A stretch of DNA of 15,372 nucleotides from JBBKWJ01 sp037968895 (GTDB taxonomy: Bacteria; Actinomycetota; Acidimicrobiia; Acidimicrobiales; SZUA-35), in assembly GCA_037968895.1 (NCBI GenBank), contig JBBKWJ010000203.1:1-15372 (forward strand), in the 5' to 3' direction. The position numbers were made by a program, and so were the translations under genes. Shown in pieces: positions 1 to 5,806 of the stretch. The notes beneath the pieces are model-generated. The model saw only the letters and a program-made list of their open reading frames with translations. It was not told the DNA's origin and made no database searches. Every line of letters starts with the position of its first letter. Positions within the stretch are counted from its first letter, which is position 1.

Positions 1-968
1 CGTCGCTCTTCCTGGAACCGCCCTTTGAGACCAGCCGCAAAGTAGTTGGCTGCGTTGGTTGATGTCTCGGCGCCGAAGAGGTCGAGCGAAACGGAGTAGT
101 GGAAGTTCATGTACTTCTGAAGGAGGTCGAGGTTGATGCCGCCGTGGGCATGGATGTCGTCGGTGTCGTGAATTCGCATCAGGTCGAGGGTGCGCTGGAT
201 GACTCGCCCGACACCGGTTGCGCCGACGAACATGTGATGCGCTTCTTCCTTGAGCATGAAGTCGCAGGTTCGAGACAGCGGGTCGAAACCCGATTCTCGC
301 ATCGACGCAAGTTGGTACTTGCCGTCGCGATCGGTGAAGTACGTGAACATGTAGAACGAGAGCCAGTCGGGAGTCTCTTCATTGAACGCACCCAAGATGC
401 GCGGGTGGTCGGCATCGCCTGAGTGCCGCTCCAACATCTCGTCTGCCTCGTCGCGACCATCACGGCCGAAGTAGCGGTGAAGCAGGTAGACCATCGCCCA
501 AAGGTGGCGACCTTCCTCGACGTTCACTTGAAATAGGTTGCGCATGTCATAGAGCGACGGAGCAGTCAGGCAGAGATTGCGCTGTTGCTCGACCGATGCT
601 GGCTCGGTGTCACCCTGGACAACGATCAGGCGGCGGAGATCGGCCCGGTATTCGCCAGGCACCTCTTGCCATGCGTCCTCACCCTTGTGATCGCCGAACG
701 CGATCTTGCGGTTTGGCTCTGGTTCGGAAAGAAAGATGCCCCATCGGTAGTCGGGCATTGACACGTGGTCGAAATTGGCCCAGCCGTTACGACCGACATC
801 GATAGCGGTCCGCAGAAATACCGGGTTCTTCTGGAACGCGGCGGGACCAAGCTCGTCCCACCAACGCAGGAACTTAGGCTGCCACGATTCGAGGGCTCGC
901 TGAAGCCGTCGGTCGTCGGCCAGTCCGACGTTGTTTGGGATCATTGCGTTGATGTCGACGTTGGTCAT
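1..968 (-). CDS. boxB: Benzoyl-CoA 2,3-epoxidase subunit B (BoxB), C-terminus beyond window
   Basis: BoxB is the di-iron oxygenase component that, with the reductase BoxA, converts benzoyl-CoA to its 2,3-epoxide in aerobic benzoate catabolism in the cytoplasm. The reading frame is open from an ATG at 968-966 to the left edge, giving 322 residues plus two bases; BoxB proteins are usually about 475 residues, so roughly a third is missing. Family signatures are clear: QGDTEPASVEQQR near residues 118-130, EEGRH at 151-155 and EEAHHM at 241-246. Candidate di-iron ligands are E122, E152, H155, D213, E242 and H245, which match the spacing I recall for the family. The start lies one base after the boxC stop (TGA-G-ATG) with no strong Shine-Dalgarno, which suggests translational coupling. 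No boxA is visible; it could lie beyond the left edge. Confidence 0.95.
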   Translation of the reverse strand, partial: MTNVDINAMIPNNVGLADDRRLQRALESWQPKFLRWWDELGPAAFQKNPVFLRTAIDVGRNGWANFDHVSMPDYRWGIFLSEPEPNRKIAFGDHKGEDAWQEVPGEYRADLRRLIVVQGDTEPASVEQQRNLCLTAPSLYDMRNLFQVNVEEGRHLWAMVYLLHRYFGRDGRDEADEMLERHSGDADHPRILGAFNEETPDWLSFYMFTYFTDRDGKYQLASMRESGFDPLSRTCDFMLKEEAHHMFVGATGVGRVIQRTLDLMRIHDTDDIHAHGGINLDLLQKYMNFHYSVSLDLFGAETSTNAANYFAAGLKGRFQEER

Positions 969-969
969 C

Positions 970-2622
970 TCAGACTCGATTCTGGTCGTAGTCGGGGCGG
1001 GATCCAGTGCCGAAGCGTTGGAGCGCTCCGTCTGGTCCCACCGCATTCGGGCGTTGGAAGACCCAGTTTTGCCAGGCCGAAAGGCGAGAGAAGATTTTTG
1101 TTTCAAGCGTCTCGGGTCCGACGAACCGGTAGTTGGCCTCCATGGCGGTTAACGCATCGGGGGAGAAGCTTGCACGTTCTTCGAGCATGACCCGGATTTC
1201 ATCTTCCCAGTCGATGTCGTCAAGGGCAAAGGTGATGAGCTCCGCTGCTTCGGCGTCGGTGGCAAGCATCGGCACACCGACGGTTGCCTGAGCGACAGCA
1301 AGTGCGTCTGGCCGACCCCAGAACCGGCTTTCTAGTCTGGTGAGTCCGTTTGACATGCGCAGTGCACCAAGGCTTGCGGTCGAGAACTCGAGCGTTGGTG
1401 GCGCAAGGTCGGAGTCTTCCCAGGTGCCGTCGAGCATATAGCAGCGATCTGCAGCGAGGGCGATCTCAGCGAGGGGACCAGCAAAGCAGCTTCCCGGTTC
1501 GACGAGGGTGACGAGCGAGCGGGCGCTGAGGTCGAGCCGCTTGAGTACTCGCTCCCAATACAGAGTGACTTCTCTTGTGAGCCAGTGATCGTCATCCATA
1601 ACGAGTGCTGCTTGCAGAACGGCTGACGGATCGCCTGTGGTTTTCAGAACCCAAGTGCCGATCTGCGTCTCGTTGAAGCGCAAATGCAGCATGGCATCGT
1701 CAAACTCGCGAGCCGCTGCGATGAGCCAGGCCTTGGCCCCCTCGGTGACGAGTGCTTCGGCTGTTCCGGGCTGTGTGCTCTCTGGCCCGGCGATGGTGAT
1801 CGTGGCTGCGCGGAGCTGTCGATCGATGACGACAGAAACGTTGCCGTAGGTGATGGTGTCGTTGCTAATTTCTCGCCCGAGAGCGGCGAGCGTGACGCCC
1901 TCTCCGGAAGCGGGCCGATCAGATGCTGCGACGTAGTGCTCGGCTCGGGCTGCCACGAGGACATCAAACTTCGAAGCAGGTGCGGTATCGTCAACCAGAC
2001 CCCAGGTGACGGCCTGCTGTCCCTTGATTCCTTCGGTTCTTGTCGCGAAAACATCAGCGAGATCTCGCCGCACATGTCGCTTGTCGACAACCCGGGTGAG
2101 GCCGCCCGTGCCGGGCAGCACGGCGAGCAACGGCACCTCGGGGAGCGAGACGGCGGATGCTCGGTCATCGATAAGGAGGATCTCTTCGCAGGCCAAGGCC
2201 AATTCGTAGCCGCCGCCTGCTGCCGTCCCGTTGACTGCGGCGATCCAGGTCTGGCCCGAATGTGCGCTTGCATTCTCGATCGAGTTTCGCGTCTCGTTGG
2301 TGAACTTGCAGAAGTTGACCTTGTGCTCGTGGCTCGAGGTTGCCAGCATCTGGATATTGGCACCGGCGCAGAAGATCTTGTCGAGACCGCCGGTGACGAC
2401 CACGGCTTTGACCGAGGGGTGTTCAAAGCGCATGCGCTGCACGATGTCGTAGAGCTCGATGTCGACGCCGAGATCGTACGAATTCATTTTGAGGTCGTAG
2501 TCGTCGCGTAGGCCAGCCTCGGGCGTGACAGACATCTTCACGGTTGCAACTTGACCGTCGAAGGCGACGCTCCAGTGTCGATAGGTGGCAGGGTCGCAGC
2601 GGAAATCGATGGGCTGAGTCAC
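970..2622 (-). CDS. boxC: Benzoyl-CoA-dihydrodiol lyase (BoxC)
   Basis: BoxC acts after BoxAB. It hydrolytically opens the ring of 2,3-epoxybenzoyl-CoA to 3,4-didehydroadipyl-CoA semialdehyde and releases formate. The 550-residue length matches the family. The N-terminal half is a crotonase fold: CAGANI at residues 85-90 and NGTAAGGGYELALA at 131-144 form the typical oxyanion-hole region that binds the CoA thioester. The C-terminal half is the extra BoxC domain absent from short enoyl-CoA hydratases. The start is GTG at 2622-2620. A nearby ATG (2630-2628) is in another frame and stops after three codons. There is no Shine-Dalgarno, and a TAGAAT hexamer sits exactly six bases before the GTG, so a leaderless transcript is likely. 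The gene lies directly upstream of boxB and 57 bp downstream of a PaaX-type regulator. Confidence 0.95.
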   Translation of the reverse strand: MTQPIDFRCDPATYRHWSVAFDGQVATVKMSVTPEAGLRDDYDLKMNSYDLGVDIELYDIVQRMRFEHPSVKAVVVTGGLDKIFCAGANIQMLATSSHEHKVNFCKFTNETRNSIENASAHSGQTWIAAVNGTAAGGGYELALACEEILLIDDRASAVSLPEVPLLAVLPGTGGLTRVVDKRHVRRDLADVFATRTEGIKGQQAVTWGLVDDTAPASKFDVLVAARAEHYVAASDRPASGEGVTLAALGREISNDTITYGNVSVVIDRQLRAATITIAGPESTQPGTAEALVTEGAKAWLIAAAREFDDAMLHLRFNETQIGTWVLKTTGDPSAVLQAALVMDDDHWLTREVTLYWERVLKRLDLSARSLVTLVEPGSCFAGPLAEIALAADRCYMLDGTWEDSDLAPPTLEFSTASLGALRMSNGLTRLESRFWGRPDALAVAQATVGVPMLATDAEAAELITFALDDIDWEDEIRVMLEERASFSPDALTAMEANYRFVGPETLETKIFSRLSAWQNWVFQRPNAVGPDGALQRFGTGSRPDYDQNRV

Positions 2623-2628
2623 TTCGAC

Positions 2629-2656
2629 ATTCTACACATTCAGTTCATTGCGTCAA
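2629..2656 (-). promoter_or_regulatory. Putative leaderless promoter of boxC
   Basis: Read on the minus strand, TTGACG (2656-2651), a 16-bp spacer and TAGAAT (2634-2629) resemble -35 and -10 elements. Six bases separate TAGAAT from the GTG start, so the predicted first transcribed base is the G of the start codon. This is the leaderless layout common in actinobacteria and explains the lack of a ribosome binding site. The -10 overlaps one ATTCTACA repeat, so a protein bound there would block the polymerase. This is prediction from sequence only. Confidence 0.5.
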
Positions 2657-2669
2657 GTAGTTGTAGAAT
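2629..2669. promoter_or_regulatory. Inverted ATTCTACA / TGTAGAAT pair, putative PaaX-type operator
   Basis: ATTCTACA at 2629-2636 and its exact reverse complement TGTAGAAT at 2662-2669 form an 8-bp inverted repeat separated by 25 bp. The arms bracket the predicted boxC -35 and overlap its -10. The same 8-mer occurs once more in front of the paaX-like gene (3531-3538). Three copies confined to the gaps around one regulator gene point to an operator for that regulator. The right-hand copy has no sensible -35 on its own strand and faces the end of the regulator gene, so it is hard to explain as a promoter. The assignment to the PaaX-like protein is inference. Confidence 0.45.
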
Positions 2670-2679
2670 AAACAACGAG

Positions 2680-3519
2680 CTACGGTGTGTACTTCGCTTC
2701 AGTGGCCGTCCACCACGCTGACGCGGCAGGCAGTAGCCGCTCCCGTTCCGTCGCGAACTTCTGTGCCGCCAGCGGCCCCGGCCAGTCTGCGGGCAGCAGT
2801 TGGCTCGGCAGACTCGGGTCGAGAAACGGAAAGCGCCGCCACTGATGCACCAGCGCCACAAGCTCCGCCACGAACGGTCTGGGGTCAGACCCCGAACCGT
2901 TCGTTTTGAGGAATTGGTCGTAGTGAGACCTGAGGGCGGGAAGATCCCATGCCGCCGCAGCCAGAGCTTCGGCTGATCCAAGCTGGCCTAGCTCAGCAAT
3001 GAACGAAGTCGCCTCAACCCCTAGATCGGCCAAGAGGGCAACGGCAGTGTCTTCCTGCTCGCACCACGGAGTGAGCCACGTGCCTTGGCCGAGCGAGCCG
3101 AACCCAGCCCAGCCAAGGCCGAGCCCCATGCGGTATCGCACACTCCGTTCGCTCTCGGGCACGCTTGCAAAGACCATTAGCCACCGGCCGTCCCACTCCC
3201 GCGGCTGCTGACCGAATCCGTAGATCCGTTCGGCGCCCGGCCCTAGCAGATTGACTGCGTGATCGGTCAAGGTCAGGCGAGTCTGACGACCAACCTTTGT
3301 GCGATCGAGCCAACCGCTGTCGTGCATGCGCGCAATGGCTTGGCGAGCAGACTTGTCGCGAATGCCGAGTAACTCCATGGTGGTGATGAGCGTCTGAGTC
3401 CAGACGCTTTTCCCGTGAGGGAGCACAAGCTCGCCGAGGATCGTCATCAGCGTCTCGCGGCTTGTGTCAGCCGTGGCCGTACCGTCCCGCTTCGCACCGA
3501 GAACTGGCGCAAGCGACAC
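2680..3519 (-). CDS. PaaX-family transcriptional regulator
   Basis: This 279-residue protein has the PaaX layout. An N-terminal winged helix runs over about residues 22-85, with a recognition-helix region around SARQAIARMHDSGW at 57-70 and a wing at GRQTRLTLT. A central region, WDGRWLMVFASVPESERSVR (109-128), and a C-terminal PaaX domain follow. Known PaaX proteins repress phenylacetate catabolism genes and are released by phenylacetyl-CoA. The position here, between an acyl-CoA dehydrogenase and boxCB on the same strand, suggests control of benzoyl-CoA degradation with an aryl-CoA thioester as effector; that is inference. The start is GTG (3519-3517). A later Met at residue 25 would truncate the DNA-binding domain. 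There is no clear ribosome binding site, and TAGAAT ends 11 bases before the start. Length is slightly short for the family (about 280-310). Confidence 0.88.
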   Translation of the reverse strand: MSLAPVLGAKRDGTATADTSRETLMTILGELVLPHGKSVWTQTLITTMELLGIRDKSARQAIARMHDSGWLDRTKVGRQTRLTLTDHAVNLLGPGAERIYGFGQQPREWDGRWLMVFASVPESERSVRYRMGLGLGWAGFGSLGQGTWLTPWCEQEDTAVALLADLGVEATSFIAELGQLGSAEALAAAAWDLPALRSHYDQFLKTNGSGSDPRPFVAELVALVHQWRRFPFLDPSLPSQLLPADWPGPLAAQKFATERERLLPAASAWWTATEAKYTP

Positions 3520-3530
3520 GATTTCAGCAA

Positions 3531-3538
3531 ATTCTACA
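3531..3538. promoter_or_regulatory. Third ATTCTACA copy; possible operator and -10 of the paaX-like gene
   Basis: ATTCTACA lies 11 bp upstream of the regulator's GTG start. Read on the minus strand it contains TAGAAT, usable as a -10 element and leaving a leader of about five bases. No good -35 is seen at 16-18 bp. The identity with the two copies in front of boxC suggests autoregulation by the PaaX-like protein. The rest of the 101-bp gap (3520-3620) shows no gene and no terminator hairpin. Confidence 0.4.
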
Positions 3539-3620
3539 AAACTCTGTTGCTCGACGATGAGATCATTGTATGTCGGGATCGCCTTCTCAGCTGCGCCATT
3601 GGAGCGGCACTAGGCCTTGT

Positions 3621-4820
3621 CTAGCCGCGGGGAACTTCGATCCAGGGGATCGCCTTGTCGACGCGTGGCTCGCCGGGAAGTCCAAGAACCTGCTCGCCGA
3701 GGATGTTCTTCATGACCTCGGTGGTGCCGCCCTCAATTGTGTTGGCACGAGCTCGCAAGAACGCATGCCCAATGCCGCCTTCCGCGCTCATATCGGTCGA
3801 TTCAGGCACTCGGAATGTGTAGTCATACCCGACCTGGCCAGCCAGGCCCTTCAGATTGACGCCAGTTTCGAAAATGTCCTGGTTGAGGATCGCCATCATT
3901 GCCTTGCCGACCGAGCCCTCGGGCCCTGGGTTTCCTACCTTTGCCAGCTGGGCCGCTCTCATGTTGGTCAAGCGGAGAAGCTCGGCCCGAATCCAGAGCT
4001 TCATCACATCGTCGCGAGCGGCGTTGCTGTGATTGGCTTTCGTTTCCTTGTAGATGTCGACGAGGTAGCTGATCGACCCGCCGCCTCGCTTTGGTCCACC
4101 GCCCCCACCACTGCCGCCGATTGCAGTGCGCTCGTTCATCAGGGTGGTCAGCGCAGCCCGCCAGCCCTCGCCCTCGGCGCCAATACGGTGAGCGTCGGGA
4201 ACGCGAACCTCGGTCATGTAGACCTCGTTGAACTCGGCCTCGCCCGTGATCTGGCGAAGTGGACGGACGTCGACACCTTCGGCCTTCATGTCGAGAGCGA
4301 AGTAGGTCATGCCGCGGTGTTTCGGGACATTCGGATCGGTCCGGGTGACGAGCATGCCCCAGTCTGCGATGTGGGCGAGGGTGTTCCAGACCTTCTGGCC
4401 AGTGACGATCCATTCATCGCCATCCTTTACGGCCTTGGTGGCCAGACCGGCAAAGTCAGAGCCAGCCCCTGGCTCCGAGAACAGCTGGCACCAGCGTTCT
4501 TCACCAGTGAACATCGGACGGAGGAAGCGCTCTTTCACAGAGTCGTCACCGTGAGTAACGATGGTTGGTCCGGCGAGTGCCATGAAGAACTGTGAGGGGT
4601 CCGTGGGAGCGGCGCCGGCCTCAGCGAGATGCTTGTTGATGACCCGCTGGAGTTGCGGGGCGACGCCGAGCCCGCCATGGCCGACCGGAAACATGGCCCA
4701 TGCCAGGCCAGCATCAAACTGGTGGCCACGGAATTCGCGGTAGCTCTCAGTCTTTGGGTCGTGGGCGGCGAGAAGGCTTTCTAGGGCGGTCTCAACCTTT
4801 TGAAGATCAGTATCACTCAT
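3621..4820 (-). CDS. Acyl-CoA dehydrogenase family protein
   Basis: This is a 399-residue FAD-dependent acyl-CoA dehydrogenase, expected to form an alpha,beta double bond in an acyl-CoA and pass electrons to ETF. SEPGAGSD (115-122), the VTGQKVW segment (139-145) that contacts FAD, and TIEGGTTEVMKNILGEQVLG (361-380) are classic. E363 in that last motif is at the position of the catalytic base, so the enzyme should be active. A glycine-rich stretch (about 235-249) sits after NERTAIGG and is an unusual low-complexity loop. The substrate cannot be told from sequence; the neighbours suggest an aromatic, alicyclic or dicarboxylic acyl-CoA. The ATG at 4820-4818 has no Shine-Dalgarno but has TACGGT six bases upstream, again suggesting a leaderless mRNA. 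It diverges from the short-chain dehydrogenase gene. Confidence 0.9.
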   Translation of the reverse strand: MSDTDLQKVETALESLLAAHDPKTESYREFRGHQFDAGLAWAMFPVGHGGLGVAPQLQRVINKHLAEAGAAPTDPSQFFMALAGPTIVTHGDDSVKERFLRPMFTGEERWCQLFSEPGAGSDFAGLATKAVKDGDEWIVTGQKVWNTLAHIADWGMLVTRTDPNVPKHRGMTYFALDMKAEGVDVRPLRQITGEAEFNEVYMTEVRVPDAHRIGAEGEGWRAALTTLMNERTAIGGSGGGGGPKRGGGSISYLVDIYKETKANHSNAARDDVMKLWIRAELLRLTNMRAAQLAKVGNPGPEGSVGKAMMAILNQDIFETGVNLKGLAGQVGYDYTFRVPESTDMSAEGGIGHAFLRARANTIEGGTTEVMKNILGEQVLGLPGEPRVDKAIPWIEVPRG

Positions 4821-4826
4821 CCGGCA

Positions 4827-4856
4827 ACCGTACTCAGCGGTAGTTTGGATTGGAAA
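4827..4856 (-). promoter_or_regulatory. Putative leaderless promoter of the acyl-CoA dehydrogenase gene
   Basis: On the minus strand, TTTCCA (4856-4851), an 18-bp spacer and TACGGT (4832-4827) are followed by six bases and then the ATG. The -10 fits TANNNT and the spacing puts the first transcribed base on the A of ATG. The -35 is weak (four of six matches to TTGACA) and lies inside the 15-bp palindrome at 4846-4860. Confidence 0.35.
4841..4846 (+). promoter_or_regulatory. Possible -10 element of the short-chain dehydrogenase gene
   Basis: TAGTTT fits the actinobacterial TANNNT -10 pattern and would place the transcript start near 4853, inside the palindrome, leaving a leader of about 33 bases that contains the AGGAGA site. 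No convincing -35 is seen upstream. Confidence 0.25.
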
Positions 4857-4860
4857 TCCA
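4846..4860. promoter_or_regulatory. Perfect 15-bp palindrome, candidate operator
   Basis: TGGATT-GGA-AATCCA is a perfect inverted repeat with 6-bp arms and a 3-bp centre. It sits in the 65-bp gap between two divergent genes, overlaps the predicted -35 of the acyl-CoA dehydrogenase promoter and the predicted transcript start of the short-chain dehydrogenase gene. That position suits a repressor controlling both directions. No TetR- or MarR-type gene is in the window to claim it, and it does not match ATTCTACA. Confidence 0.4.
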
Positions 4861-4874
4861 CGAACAGCCGATTC

Positions 4875-4880
4875 AGGAGA
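4875..4880 (+). promoter_or_regulatory. Ribosome binding site that fixes the SDR start
   Basis: AGGAGA is followed by a five-base spacer and ATG at 4886. It argues for this start over an in-frame TTG at 4850, which would add 12 residues, begins inside the palindrome and has no ribosome binding site. Confidence 0.7.
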
Positions 4881-4885
4881 CAGTT

Positions 4886-5803
4886 ATGTGCGCCAAGAAA
4901 TGGACCGAAGCCGATGTTCCAGACCAGACCGGCATGGTCGCGGTTGTAACTGGTGCGAACACCGGCCTTGGTCTCGAAAATGCCAGGGCACTCGCAGCCA
5001 AGGGCGCCACGGTCGTCCTTGCGGTGCGCGACCTTGACAAGGGAAAGTCGGCCGTCGCAAAAATCAAGTCATCGGCGCCAAAGGCCGATGTTCGAGTGCA
5101 GCAGCTTGATCTTGCCTCGCTCGCATCAGTCCGAGAGGCGGCGGAAGGCCTGCGAGACGACTATGACGCGATCGATATCCTCATCAACAATGCTGGCCTT
5201 ATGTACCCGCCGCAGTCGACAACCGAAGATGGCTTCGAGTTGCAGATCGGGGTCAATCACCTGGGCCACTTCGCGTTGACAGGCCTCCTGCTCGATCGAC
5301 TTCTGGCCGCCGACTCGGCCCGCATCGTGTCGGTAGCGAGCATCGCTCACAAGATCATGTCGGATATCGACTTCGACAATCTTCAATCGGAGCGAAGCTA
5401 CAACCGGGTCGCCGCCTACGGCCGGTCGAAGCTCGCCAACTTGCTCTTCACCTACGAGCTGCAACGCCGGCTGGCTGCGGCAGACGCGAACGCGGTGGCG
5501 TTAGCCGCTCACCCTGGCGTCGCCAGTACCGAGTTGGCCCGCAACTCGCCGTTCTACATCAAGGCATTCGAGTTGCTTTACCGTCCCGTCCTGCAGAGTC
5601 CGAAGATGGGTGCCCTGGCAACTCTGCGAGCGGCTACCGACGAGGCCGCAATCGGAGGCCAATACTACGGTCCAAACGGACCGGGTGAGGTGAGCGGGCC
5701 GCCCAAGATTGTCTCGTCGACGAGGCGTTCGCACGACGTCACTCTGCAGCGCAAAATGTGGGCGGTATCAGAGGAACTGACTGGCGTGAGTTTCGAGATC
5801 TGA
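4886..5803 (+). CDS. Short-chain dehydrogenase/reductase (SDR), retinol-dehydrogenase-like
   Basis: This 305-residue NAD(P)-dependent oxidoreductase of the classical SDR fold has all key motifs: the nucleotide-binding TGANTGLG (22-29), NNAG (101-104), an active-site Ser at about 152 in SVASIAH, and YGRSK with Y178 and K182. Asn in GVNHLGHF completes the usual tetrad. The order of motifs and the HLGHF segment resemble the retinol dehydrogenase/light-dependent protochlorophyllide reductase-like group, but the substrate is not predictable. The start at 4886 is supported by an AGGAGA site. It diverges from an acyl-CoA dehydrogenase and may act on a related hydroxyacyl or alcohol intermediate, which is inference. 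Its stop is three bases from the stop of the converging polymerase gene, with no room for a separate terminator. Confidence 0.88.
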   Translation: MCAKKWTEADVPDQTGMVAVVTGANTGLGLENARALAAKGATVVLAVRDLDKGKSAVAKIKSSAPKADVRVQQLDLASLASVREAAEGLRDDYDAIDILINNAGLMYPPQSTTEDGFELQIGVNHLGHFALTGLLLDRLLAADSARIVSVASIAHKIMSDIDFDNLQSERSYNRVAAYGRSKLANLLFTYELQRRLAAADANAVALAAHPGVASTELARNSPFYIKAFELLYRPVLQSPKMGALATLRAATDEAAIGGQYYGPNGPGEVSGPPKIVSSTRRSHDVTLQRKMWAVSEELTGVSFEI

Positions 5804-5806
5804 TTT

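Noticed and set aside
1684..2511. A 275-codon open frame on the plus strand inside boxC
   Set aside because: It lies wholly antisense to boxC, whose protein is clearly recognisable; the translation has no family features.
3570..4595. A 341-codon open frame on the plus strand
   Set aside because: It is antisense to the acyl-CoA dehydrogenase gene, which has all its motifs. The antisense frame has no recognisable domain.
4850..4885. TTG start that would extend the SDR by 12 residues
   Set aside because: It has no ribosome binding site and lies inside a palindrome, whereas ATG at 4886 has AGGAGA in front and begins the conserved part.
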